Positions 15,592 through 23,730 of a stretch of 32,769 nucleotides of DNA are shown here, one piece after another. The notes under the pieces were generated by a model. That model did not search any database, was not told the DNA's origin, and saw only the letters and a list, made by a program, of their open reading frames with translations. Within the stretch, counting starts at the first letter, position 1; each line of letters starts with the position of its first letter. This stretch comes from an uncultured Roseburia sp. (GTDB lineage Bacteria; Bacillota; Clostridia; Lachnospirales; Lachnospiraceae), in the NCBI GenBank assembly GCA_930989305.1, contig CAKNLF010000019.1, forward strand, positions 1 through 32,769, written 5' to 3'. The position numbers and the translations under genes are program-made.

Positions 15592-17440
15592 AGCAGACAC
15601 CTCCTTTGTATACCATGGCTCCGCAGCCGGAACACTGCTGTCTGCAGTTTGGAGTTACATTTCCTTCCATTGCCCGGTGCCATTCTTTTAAAAGAAACTC
15701 TTTTGTTACGCCTGTATCAATAAAATCCCAGGGGAAGACCTCATCTTCCGACCGTTCCCGCACCGTATAAAAATCCGGATTTATATGGGCGCTGGCAAAG
15801 GCATTTTCCCATCTGTCATTGTCAAAAAATTCAGACCAGGCATCAAAAATTCCTCCGTTTCGATATACCTCAAGAAGAACCTTTGACAGCCTCCGGTCTC
15901 CTCTGGCAAGTATCCCTTCAATCACCGTAACATCCGCTTCGTGCCAGTTATATTTCATACTTTTTCTGTTTAACTGGGATTTTACCGCTTCGTTGACGAC
16001 CTTTGCACATCCCAGAAAATCCTCTTTGGTACGCATGGAGTACCATTGGAAAGGGGTAAAGGGCTTCGGAACAAAGAACGATGTACTGATCGTGATCTGG
16101 CATTTTCCGTTCCGCTGTTCTTTTGGTATTTCGTAATAACGTTCCGCGATCTTTTCCGCCAGTTGGGCAATAGCCCGCATATCTTCCTCGGTTTCTGTGG
16201 GAAGGCCCAGCATAAAGTAAAGCTTTACCTTCTGCCAGCCTCCTTCAAAGGCAAGGCCCGCCCCATGCAGGATATCCTCTTCTGTCAGTCCTTTGTTGAT
16301 CACATCCCGCATTCGCTGGGAACCCGCTTCCGGGGCAAAGGTCAGACTGCTTTTTTTCACGTCCTGGACTTTGCTCATAACGTCCAGTGAAAAAGCGTCA
16401 ATCCTTAAGGAAGGCAGAGAGATATTGACTCCCTGGGACTTAAAGTTTTCAATGAGGAAAGTAAGAAGCTCCTCCAAATGGGTATAATCACTGGAACTTA
16501 AAGAGCTTAAAGAAATTTCTTCATGTCCTGTATTTTTCAGCATCTGATAGGCTTTTTCTTTCAGCATATCTATGCCTCGCTCACGCAAAGGCCTGTAGAC
16601 CATTCCTGCCTGGCAGAAACGGCAGCCCCGGATGCATCCTCTCTGGATCTCAAGCACCACCCTGTCCTGGGTAACTTTGATAAAGGGCACAAGCGGTTTT
16701 TGCGGATAGACCGCTTTGGTCAGATCTTCCACCACCTGTCGTTTGATCTTTTTCGGAATATCATCACAGACCGGCTCAAAGGATCCGATCGTTCCGTCTT
16801 CTTTATAAGATACCTCATATAAGGAAGGCACATACAGTCCAGGGATTTTGGCAGCCTGATGCAAAAACTCTTTCCGGCTGTAAAGTCCCTTTTTCATTTC
16901 CTTGTAAAGATCCAGCAGCTGATCATATACAGTCTCTCCTTCTCCGATATAAAAGAGATCAAAGAAATCCGCAAGGGGTTCCGGATTGTAAGTACAGGGA
17001 CCTCCGCCTATTACAATGGGACAGTTTTCATCCCTGTCTTTCGCGTACAGGGGAATCTGGCTCAGATCCAGGATCTGAAGGATATTGGTATAACACATCT
17101 CATACTGAATGGTAATAGCCAGGAAATCCATCTCTTTTACCGGCTGCTGGCTTTCCAGTCCGAAAAGAGGGATATGCTGTTCCTTCATAATCTGATGAAG
17201 ATCCGGCCATGGGGAATACACCCGTTCACAGTAGACGTCGGCGCGTTTGTTGAACATGTCATAAAGAATCTGGATTCCCAGATGGGACATGCCGATTTCA
17301 TAAACGTCCGGGAAGCACATGGCGATCCTGATATCCACATCTTTTGGATCCTTCTTTACCATGTTTACTTCGTTCCCGATATACCGGGCGGGTTTATCAA
17401 TTTTTAATAAGATTTCATCATTTAAAGCTAGTTTTTTCAC
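15575..17440 (-). CDS. TIGR03960-family B12-binding-domain radical SAM protein
   Basis: A 621-residue radical-SAM enzyme. The N-terminal part (about 30-230) resembles a cobalamin-binding domain (RIAMCFPDVYEIGMSHLG... VIGGGPCTYNPEPLADFFD). The Fe-S cluster motif is CIRGCRFCQAG (CxxxCxxC) near residue 270. The C-terminus has a cysteine-rich tail (CRQQCSGCGAM). The start is GTG at 17440, with GGAGAAG upstream. The family is found next to TIGR03936 and RNase G in many Clostridia; its substrate is not established. It is the first gene of the minus-strand group that runs on into rng. Confidence 0.9.
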   Translation of the reverse strand: MKKLALNDEILLKIDKPARYIGNEVNMVKKDPKDVDIRIAMCFPDVYEIGMSHLGIQILYDMFNKRADVYCERVYSPWPDLHQIMKEQHIPLFGLESQQPVKEMDFLAITIQYEMCYTNILQILDLSQIPLYAKDRDENCPIVIGGGPCTYNPEPLADFFDLFYIGEGETVYDQLLDLYKEMKKGLYSRKEFLHQAAKIPGLYVPSLYEVSYKEDGTIGSFEPVCDDIPKKIKRQVVEDLTKAVYPQKPLVPFIKVTQDRVVLEIQRGCIRGCRFCQAGMVYRPLRERGIDMLKEKAYQMLKNTGHEEISLSSLSSSDYTHLEELLTFLIENFKSQGVNISLPSLRIDAFSLDVMSKVQDVKKSSLTFAPEAGSQRMRDVINKGLTEEDILHGAGLAFEGGWQKVKLYFMLGLPTETEEDMRAIAQLAEKIAERYYEIPKEQRNGKCQITISTSFFVPKPFTPFQWYSMRTKEDFLGCAKVVNEAVKSQLNRKSMKYNWHEADVTVIEGILARGDRRLSKVLLEVYRNGGIFDAWSEFFDNDRWENAFASAHINPDFYTVRERSEDEVFPWDFIDTGVTKEFLLKEWHRAMEGNVTPNCRQQCSGCGAMVYKGGVCYENTH

Positions 17441-17503
17441 CTATTCTTCTCCATATTTTGTACAATAGTCATATTTATTTTCTTAATGGTTTCCTAGTTG
17501 CTT

Positions 17504-17532
17504 TTATAAATTTCCCTTGACAAATTTATCAA
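17504..17532 (-). promoter_or_regulatory. Candidate promoter for the radical-SAM/rng operon
   Basis: On the minus strand, TTGATA (17527-17532), a 17-base spacer and TTATAA (17504-17509), about 64 bases ahead of the GTG start. The rest of 17441-17641 shows no gene. Confidence 0.5.
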
Positions 17533-17641
17533 CCATTTGCAGTTTATTGTGATTGTACTAAAAGGACAAGCTCCTGTCAAATCAGAGATGACTTAGAATC
17601 CGCCGGATCCAATTATCAAAACTTTCTTTTGAAGTTAGTAA

Positions 17642-17673
17642 AAAACCGGAGACGCTTATCGTTCCCCGGTTTT
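17642..17673 (-). terminator. Terminator of the CAP/coiled-coil gene
   Basis: Arms AAAACCGG / CCGGTTTT with a 16-base loop, followed on the minus strand by a run of six T residues, 42 bases past the stop. Confidence 0.8.
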
Positions 17674-17715
17674 GATGTCTATTTATTTTGCTGTATATTG
17701 TGCTGCTATTATATA

Positions 17716-20619
17716 CTATACTGCTTTTTTCTTTCTTACAGCCAGTATCCCTGTGGCAAAAGCTCCTGCGGCAATGGCTCCGTAAACGCCTGCATTTTCC
17801 GTATCCGATGTTTTTACATCTGAGATATCATTTGATGTGGTTATATCATTTGACGCGGCTTCATCACCGGATGCAGATGATATGCCGGTGACTGCTGACA
17901 TTTGATCAGCGTCGGCGCTTCCCGTTCCGCTGGTATTTGTATTTCCGGCTGTCCCACTGAGGGCTAGGAATCCATTATAGTCTTCCTGGCAGATTGCCAC
18001 ATCGGAAAGCGCAGATGAATATTCTGTCAAAGCCTGCTGATAGGCGTCGTATGCCATGGCGTATCCTTCCCGTGCCTCTGCGAGAGCCACAGTTGCTTTA
18101 TCTGATTCGTCTTCTGCCTGTTTTACAAGCGTAATATATTCATTCAGGAAAGCAAAGTCCTCATCAGCGACTCCGTTTTCGTACGCATCCACATATGACA
18201 GGCCCCCTGCTCTTTCGAGTTTATCTTTGGCGGCAGCCAGATTACGATTGCAGGTCGCCGCATTTTGTTTTGCTGTTTCATAGGCTTCTTTGGCAGCAGC
18301 CAGATCCTTTTCTGTTTTGGAAACTTTGACTTTTGCATCAGACAGGTTTATTTCCGCGTTATCTATCGCATCCATAAACACAGCCTGTTCTTCATATCGG
18401 CTCTGTGCTTTATCGTATGCATTTTTTCGTGTATTTGATTTCTCCGCGAGGTCCTCGTAGACCTGAGAGGCTTTTTTATAGGCGTCTTCTGCCTGAAGAG
18501 CATGTTTTTCCGCATCTTCATATGCCGCCTTTGTATTCTTCAGTGTATCAGCCGCTTTTGTCTGGGCATTAAGGGCAGCATCGTAATTGCTCTGGGCTTT
18601 TTTTAGCGCCTGAGATGCTGCTGCAAGTCCATGATCATCGGATACCCGGTCGTAATTTTCCTGTGCTTTATCAAGGGCCTCTTTAGCGGAAGCTTTTTCT
18701 GATTTTCTGGCCGCGTAATCGTTTGCTGCTTTCTCATACGCTGATTTCGCACCGGTCAGCTCCCTGTTTGCTGATGTATAATCGGACTTTGCAGTATCCA
18801 GTGTTTTTTCTGCAGCTGACAGATCTGTCTTGCAGCTGTTCCATTTTTCTTCTGCGCTTTCAAGAGCTTTAACTGCCTTATTGTAATTTGCCTCCGCATT
18901 TTTGATGCTGTCATAATAATCCTCCAGACGGTTCCGGTACTGATCAACAGTATATACGGTTCCGTAGTACGGAGAACTGGAAGAAGTAAACACCTGGGAA
19001 AATGCAACGGAAACATATGGATATTGCTTTAAGCTGGCGTCGGTATTTACGGCCAGGCCGGTCAGAACATAGTCGTCATTGATAATATTAAGGTAATGAC
19101 CGGTTTCCCCTCTCCCGCTTTCATAGTTTTCTTTTTCTTCATCATACCATCCGTCAAAAGGATCATCTTTGACAGAGAAATTCCATGATAGATTTTCGCT
19201 TACATTAAACTGTACCGGATGCGCCAGATTTTTACTTGCAAAATTTGCATCCGCAATCGCATAAGCGATCATAAGGTCCGTTACCCTTAATTCCGGCAGG
19301 CCGTGTTTGGCGCGCAGAGCATTGCATTCGTCAATATAATCCAGGGCTATCAGCATATTCTCAATGGAAGAAGCATCTGTTGGCGATTCTTTTTGATTGT
19401 AGGAGGCATATCTGCAGTTATTTAATGCATTCAATGCGTCTGTTGCGCCTACAGATTCAAAGAATGAATACATTCCATTTTTTAATGCCTCCGAAGCATT
19501 TTCTTTTAAATTCTTGGCATCATCAACTGCTTTCTTTGCCGAATCAACGGCTGACTGAGCGGCTTCAAGATTATTTGTTAATTGCGTTACTCTGGCAGAA
19601 GCACTGTCAACGTCTGTCTTTGCTTCGGTCACTGCATCCTCAGCTTTTTTTACAGCTGTATCCGCCAAACTTAATGCGTTCTGGGCATTATCCAGCGTTG
19701 ATGCAGCTTTGTTATATGCGTCTTTTGCCAGTTTCAGGGCATTTTCCGCTGCCTGTACTTCTTTTTCATCCGGCACGCCGCCTGCTTCTTCGCAGGCCTT
19801 TAATGCTTCGTCATATTTTTCCTGTGCGGCATCAAGTTCATCCTGAGCGTTATCAACTGCTGAATCTGCTTTTGCTTTTGCGTCTTCCGCGTTTTCATAC
19901 ACAGTTTTCGCATCCTCTTTCGCCCCATTGGCTGTTTCCGCTTCTGCCTGGGCTTTGTCAGCTGTATCTTTAGCGCTATCAGCTTTATCCTGTGCCTCAT
20001 TATATATTTTCTTTGCTGCATCTGCTTCTTCTTTCGCAGCTAAAACAGTATCTTCCGTTACTCCCGCGTTTTCCGCCGCCTGTTTCGCGTCATCAAGATT
20101 TTTTGACGCATCTGCAGCTCCCTGATTTGCCTTTGAAAGATTTTCTTCCTGATTTGCGATTTCATCCTCTGCAGCTGCCTGCTCTTTATTAGCATTGTCC
20201 AGATCTGTTTCTGCCTGTGTCACATCCTTTTCAGCTTCCGCTGCCGCGCCCTCGAATGCGTCTTTGGCATTTGTTACAGCCTGTTTTTCAGCTTCCTGTG
20301 CATCCTGAGCATTTTTATCAGCTGTATCAAGGGCATCTTTCCTGTTATTTTTTTCTTCTTCAGCGGCATTCAGTTTGGTTTTAGATACTGCCGCGTCATT
20401 TTTAGCAGTTGTCAGATTTTCTTTTGCTTCCTCAATAGATTCAGCAGAACCATAGGATGCTGTTTTTACATCTGCAGTCTCATCTGCAGCCCGATTCGGT
20501 TCATCTGGAATCTCCCCTTGGGGCGTCTGTGCAAATGCCGTCATAGTTGGCATAGAGGCCAGAACACTTGCGCTGGCTGTTGTTACGGCAATCAATTTTT
20601 TTACGCTGAGTTTTTTCAT
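17716..20619 (-). CDS. Secreted coiled-coil surface protein with central CAP (SCP-like) domain
   Basis: A 967-residue exported protein. Residues 1-30 are a signal peptide (MKKLSVKKLIAVTTASASV... AFA|Q). A long Ala/Lys/Glu/Asp-rich coiled coil runs about 55-380. A CAP/SCP-like domain follows (about 400-545), with NALRAKHGLPELRV, NLAHPVQFNVSENLSW, the Glu in YDEEKENY, the His in GHYLNI and YPYVSVAFSQVF. A second coiled coil covers about 555-880. A Ser/Thr/Asn/Asp-rich linker leads to a C-terminal hydrophobic helix with basic tail (GVYGAIAAGAFATGILAVRKKKAV). No canonical LPxTG is seen; DTENAG occupies that place, so it may be membrane-held or use a variant sorting signal. The start is ATG at 20619 after GGAGG. 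Transcribed alone. Role in adhesion or wall architecture is inference. Confidence 0.85.
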   Translation of the reverse strand: MKKLSVKKLIAVTTASASVLASMPTMTAFAQTPQGEIPDEPNRAADETADVKTASYGSAESIEEAKENLTTAKNDAAVSKTKLNAAEEEKNNRKDALDTADKNAQDAQEAEKQAVTNAKDAFEGAAAEAEKDVTQAETDLDNANKEQAAAEDEIANQEENLSKANQGAADASKNLDDAKQAAENAGVTEDTVLAAKEEADAAKKIYNEAQDKADSAKDTADKAQAEAETANGAKEDAKTVYENAEDAKAKADSAVDNAQDELDAAQEKYDEALKACEEAGGVPDEKEVQAAENALKLAKDAYNKAASTLDNAQNALSLADTAVKKAEDAVTEAKTDVDSASARVTQLTNNLEAAQSAVDSAKKAVDDAKNLKENASEALKNGMYSFFESVGATDALNALNNCRYASYNQKESPTDASSIENMLIALDYIDECNALRAKHGLPELRVTDLMIAYAIADANFASKNLAHPVQFNVSENLSWNFSVKDDPFDGWYDEEKENYESGRGETGHYLNIINDDYVLTGLAVNTDASLKQYPYVSVAFSQVFTSSSSPYYGTVYTVDQYRNRLEDYYDSIKNAEANYNKAVKALESAEEKWNSCKTDLSAAEKTLDTAKSDYTSANRELTGAKSAYEKAANDYAARKSEKASAKEALDKAQENYDRVSDDHGLAAASQALKKAQSNYDAALNAQTKAADTLKNTKAAYEDAEKHALQAEDAYKKASQVYEDLAEKSNTRKNAYDKAQSRYEEQAVFMDAIDNAEINLSDAKVKVSKTEKDLAAAKEAYETAKQNAATCNRNLAAAKDKLERAGGLSYVDAYENGVADEDFAFLNEYITLVKQAEDESDKATVALAEAREGYAMAYDAYQQALTEYSSALSDVAICQEDYNGFLALSGTAGNTNTSGTGSADADQMSAVTGISSASGDEAASNDITTSNDISDVKTSDTENAGVYGAIAAGAFATGILAVRKKKAV

Positions 20620-20671
20620 GCTTAACCCTCCATTAAATTGTATTTTTAAATTTGATAGCCAGATCATTTTC

Positions 20672-20690
20672 ATTGCCTGAATTCGGCAAT
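20672..20690. repeat. Small dyad upstream of the CAP gene
   Basis: Perfect arms ATTGCC / GGCAAT around a 7-base centre, about 50 bases before the start codon. Possible operator or 5' UTR hairpin; no regulator is suggested. No convincing gene lies in 20620-20858. Confidence 0.35.
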
Positions 20691-20819
20691 TTTCAGGAAT
20701 GATACTCTTTATAATCCGGAAGTTTTGAAAAAATCTTCATATTCAAAATCCGAAATATTTTTTCTCCTGAGACAAATATCGGCCAGCGTCTTCTTAAGAG
20801 TCTGAAAAATGGCACTAAA

Positions 20820-20848
20820 AAAAGACCCCATTTAAGTCCGGGTCTTTT
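20820..20848 (-). terminator. Terminator of rfbB
   Basis: Arms AAAAGACCC / GGGTCTTTT with a run of seven T residues on the minus strand, immediately after the rfbB stop. Confidence 0.88.
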
Positions 20849-20858
20849 CTGATAACCG

Positions 20859-21842
20859 TTATTCGCCGGATACGGTCATTTCCCACCATGTTCGGTGATC
20901 GCAATACCACCGTATGGTGTCTCTTATGCCGTCTGAGAACCTTGTTTCTGGCAGCCAGTCCAGTTCCCGGCGGATCTTTGCGGGATTAACCGCATACCGG
21001 CGGTCATGTCCCTTACGGTCTTTCGTATAGGAAATCAGCTTTTCCGGCTTTCCAAGTTCCTTACAGATTAATTTTACTACGTCAATATTTTTCATTTCAT
21101 TGCGTCCGCCTATATTGTAGATTTCTCCTGCACTTCCTTTTCGGATGATCAGATCGATTGCTCTGCAGTGATCCTCCACATACAGCCAGTCTCTCACATT
21201 TTGACCGTTTCCGTATACAGGCAGAGAACGATCGCTCAAAGCATTAATAATCATACGCGGGATCAGTTTTTCCGGAAATTGATACGGTCCGTAGTTGTTG
21301 GAACATCTGGATATAGTTGCGGGAAGGCCGTAGGTCTTGTGGTAGGCCAGGACCAGAAGATCCGCGGATGCTTTGGAACTGCTGTAAGGACTGCTTGGGC
21401 GCAGCGGACTTTCCTCTGTAAAAAACAGATCCGGCCTGTCCAAAGGCAGATCACCATAGACTTCATCAGTGCTTATCTGATGGAATCTGCGGATACCGTA
21501 CCGTCTGCAGGCGTCCATCAGAATGGATGTCCCTATAATATTCGTTTCCAAAAAGATTCCCGGATTGTCAATGCTTCGGTCCACATGACTTTCCGCCGCA
21601 AAATTAACAACAATATCCGGCTGTTCTTCATGAAACAGATCATATATGGTATCTCTGTCACAAATGTCCCCTTTTATAAAGCGAAAATTCGGATCTTCCA
21701 TAACAGGTTCAAGTGTATGCAGATTTCCGGCATAGGTCAGTCTATCCAGGCAGATAACCCTGTCCTCCCTGTGATTTTTCAACATGTAAAAGATAAAATT
21801 GCTTCCGATAAATCCTGCTCCTCCGGTTACTAATACAGTCAT
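20859..21842 (-). CDS. rfbB: dTDP-glucose 4,6-dehydratase
   Basis: Second step of dTDP-rhamnose synthesis: dTDP-glucose to dTDP-4-keto-6-deoxyglucose with tightly bound NAD. The 327-residue short-chain dehydrogenase shows the NAD motif TGGAGFIGSNF near the N-terminus, the catalytic STDEVYGDL and YSSSKAS (Tyr-x-x-x-Lys), and the substrate phrase RCSNNYGPYQFPEKLIP. The start is ATG at 21842 after AAGGGGG; a longer upstream frame adds twelve non-conserved residues. No rfbA, rfbC or rfbD is beside it, unusual since the four normally cluster. Terminators bracket it, so it is a single-gene unit. Confidence 0.93.
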   Translation of the reverse strand: MTVLVTGGAGFIGSNFIFYMLKNHREDRVICLDRLTYAGNLHTLEPVMEDPNFRFIKGDICDRDTIYDLFHEEQPDIVVNFAAESHVDRSIDNPGIFLETNIIGTSILMDACRRYGIRRFHQISTDEVYGDLPLDRPDLFFTEESPLRPSSPYSSSKASADLLVLAYHKTYGLPATISRCSNNYGPYQFPEKLIPRMIINALSDRSLPVYGNGQNVRDWLYVEDHCRAIDLIIRKGSAGEIYNIGGRNEMKNIDVVKLICKELGKPEKLISYTKDRKGHDRRYAVNPAKIRRELDWLPETRFSDGIRDTIRWYCDHRTWWEMTVSGE

Positions 21843-21915
21843 CCAAAAGTCCCCCTTTTCTTTTGCATATTTTACCACCAGATAGTTCTGAAAAAAACCC
21901 CGGAAACATAAAACA

Positions 21916-21959
21916 GAAAATACCCGGAGCTGTTGTTTGATAACATTTCGGGTATTTTC
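21916..21959 (-). terminator. Terminator of the sugar-catabolic locus
   Basis: Perfect 11-base arms GAAAATACCCG / CGGGTATTTTC starting right at the stop codon of the TIM-barrel gene, with a T-rich tail on the minus strand. Confidence 0.82.
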
Positions 21960-22925
21960 TTAACGATATAATCGTTTCATAAGCTTGCAGTGACGTTTCA
22001 GCTGCAGGTTTTCGTCTTCTTTTACAGAACAGTGATGACCTTCATATTCAGAAACAATGTATCCTTCATATCCGCATTTTTTGATCAGAGGCATAATATC
22101 TTCATATGGGATACAGGGATCGTGTTCGTCATCAGCAAGATAATAAAATTTGCCATGTATCATATGGGAATATTTCAGCAGATCGGCCAGTTCTCCTACT
22201 TTTGCCTCCGGTCTGTAGAACATTTGGCAGTATTCTTCCACATAATTTTCTTCAACATCGCAGGTGCATACTTTCAGAATTTCCTCTTTTTCACAGTCAT
22301 CCCTCATCATTTGAAGGATTATCTGAAGCTTATCAGGATCAAATCCATCATCCAGAGCCTGGTTGATTTCCAGCTGATGAGGATACTTCTGGAAAATACT
22401 GGTATCTGGGCAAACGCCGAGCCATCCGTCTGATTTTTCCATGATTCTAAGATAGGTTTGCCATTCTTTAACCTTTGGATAATGGGGCCAGTGCATTTCA
22501 ATACAGAGTTTTACATCCATCTTTTCGCAAAATGGCGCCATTTTCTGAAAGATTTCAGGAGAAATCGAATGCTGGGTTTTCATCATATGGAATCCGGCTT
22601 TTCGTGCGTAGATAATATCGTTTCTGGTAAATTCCTCTATTTCTTCCGCTGTCAGATCTCTGTCATTTCGCATGCCGAAATCCAGATACCCTTCCCAGCA
22701 TACCTGATCCATATGGTTTCTCTCACTGGCTTCATGTATCGCGTCTAAAAATTCATCTGTAGGATAAGGATAGCCTTTGCACATCTGCGCAGCCACAAAG
22801 GTATATCCCGAAAAGCCAAGTTCTTTGCTTCTGGCAATCAGCTGGGGCACATCCATCTCCCTTAAAAAATATGGTTTGGCGAAACTGTATAAGGAAACGC
22901 CATATTTTAATTTACTTTCCGGCAT
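21960..22925 (-). CDS. TIM-barrel protein resembling the C-glycoside deglycosidase alpha subunit
   Basis: A 321-residue xylose-isomerase-like TIM barrel (sugar phosphate isomerase/epimerase superfamily). Phrases YGVSLYSF, VCWEGYLDFGMRNDRDLT, MKTQHSISPEIF, LCIEMHWPHYP, GVCPDTSIFQ, HGKFYYL and YIVSEYEGHH supply the His/Glu/Asp set expected to bind a divalent metal. The close pairing with a DUF6379 gene upstream is the arrangement of C-glycoside deglycosidases (DgpB-DgpC, DfgA-DfgB, CarB-CarC), in which this barrel is the catalytic alpha subunit acting on 3-oxo-C-glycosides. The start is ATG at 22925, eight bases after GGAGG; the frame extends five residues further without support. This gene looks intact, but its partner is truncated. 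Deglycosidase function is inference from family and context; a plain epimerase is the alternative. Confidence 0.78.
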   Translation of the reverse strand: MPESKLKYGVSLYSFAKPYFLREMDVPQLIARSKELGFSGYTFVAAQMCKGYPYPTDEFLDAIHEASERNHMDQVCWEGYLDFGMRNDRDLTAEEIEEFTRNDIIYARKAGFHMMKTQHSISPEIFQKMAPFCEKMDVKLCIEMHWPHYPKVKEWQTYLRIMEKSDGWLGVCPDTSIFQKYPHQLEINQALDDGFDPDKLQIILQMMRDDCEKEEILKVCTCDVEENYVEEYCQMFYRPEAKVGELADLLKYSHMIHGKFYYLADDEHDPCIPYEDIMPLIKKCGYEGYIVSEYEGHHCSVKEDENLQLKRHCKLMKRLYR

Positions 22926-22943
22926 ACTTTTTTCCTCCAAAAT

Positions 22944-23225
22944 TTAATTTAATGTAAGCGTTCTGGTATAATCGCTTGTAATATGTAAATAATTTCCGAA
23001 ATATCCGGTATAGGGAATTTTGTGTACCATTTTTAAATAGACTTTATGCGCCCCTTTTTCCAGCGGCTTATCGCTCAGAATCCTGATAAGGGCTTTCTCT
23101 CCTGTAAACCAGTATTCCTTATTGGCTTCCAGCATTTCCTTTCGCGTAAACCATTTATTATTTACACCGAAGCGTATATTTTCTTCAGGGATCATCAGAT
23201 CGTCAACTGCTGCTTCCATTTCCAT
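22944..23225 (-). pseudogene. 3' remnant of a DUF6379 gene (C-glycoside deglycosidase beta-subunit-like)
   Basis: The 93-residue open frame matches only the C-terminal two-thirds of a DUF6379 protein: VDDLMIPEENIRFGVNNKWF... KEMLEANKEYWFTGEKA... KGAHKVYLKMVHKIPYTGYFG... TRTLTLN. Intact members are about 130-150 residues, and the N-terminal strands (about the first 45) are missing. The first ATG (23225) has no ribosome site; it lies inside the truncated symporter frame, overlapping by 23 bases. The simplest reading is that a deletion fused the symporter 5' part to this 3' part. Any product would come from reinitiation and lack part of the beta sandwich. Truncation is seen by comparison with remembered family features; function loss is inference. 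Confidence 0.72.
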
Positions 23226-23700
23226 AATATATATTAATTCGTGACTGGGGATTTGTAGTCAGTGTTGACTGCATACTCATATACGGAATATTTACCGCTG
23301 TAAACGCCATGCCAGCCAGGATATAGGTAATAGTGATATAGATAATCTTCATTTCATTCGGCGCTGCGTCAGGCACATGGAACATCAGAATACTGAGAAT
23401 TGCCAGTATAGGGGTTCCAAAAAGGATCCACGGACGATAACGGCCGAATTTTTTGTGACGGTGTCTGTCAGCTATATTTCCGAATACCGGATCATTGACT
23501 GCGTCCCAGATACGGGCGATCATAAAGATGGCGCTGACCACTGCAGGCGCTATACCAACAATATCTGTATAATAAACAGAAAGATAAGAACTCCAAAAAG
23601 AGAAAAAGAACTGTCCCGCGAATTCTCCCAATCCAAATCCGATCTGTCTGCCAAACCCCAAACGGATATTTGTCTGTAGCTTTTGCATTTTCTGCTCCAT
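23203..23700 (-). pseudogene. 5' part of a GPH-family sugar:cation symporter, truncated
   Basis: A 165-residue frame holding only the N-terminal part of a glycoside-pentoside-hexuronide (MFS) symporter, which normally has about 450-500 residues and 12 helices. Present are QIGFGLGEFAGQFFF, the family signature DAVNDPVFGNIADR, RYRPWILFG and the fifth-helix region YILAGMAFTAVNIPY. The sequence reaches LTTNPQSR, where homologues continue into the cytoplasmic loop and later helices, then runs into about eleven unrelated residues and a stop within the DUF6379 remnant. The ATG at 23700 follows GGAGG and is genuine. A four-to-five-helix product is unlikely to transport. Confidence 0.82.
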
Positions 23701-23730
23701 AACTGCTCCTCCTATTTTGTAAAATCCCGT

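Noticed and set aside
14779-15723. 314-codon plus-strand frame opposite the TIGR03936 gene
   Set aside because: Antisense shadow across three coupled minus-strand genes; no homology visible.
19380-19973. 197-codon plus-strand frame opposite the coiled-coil gene
   Set aside because: Low-complexity Leu/Arg/His-rich translation, a by-product of the repetitive coiled-coil codons on the other strand.
20709-20831. 40-codon frame (MGSFFSAIF... KTSGL) on the minus strand between rfbB and the CAP gene
   Set aside because: Its ATG lies inside the loop of the rfbB terminator and has no ribosome site; composition alone is not enough.
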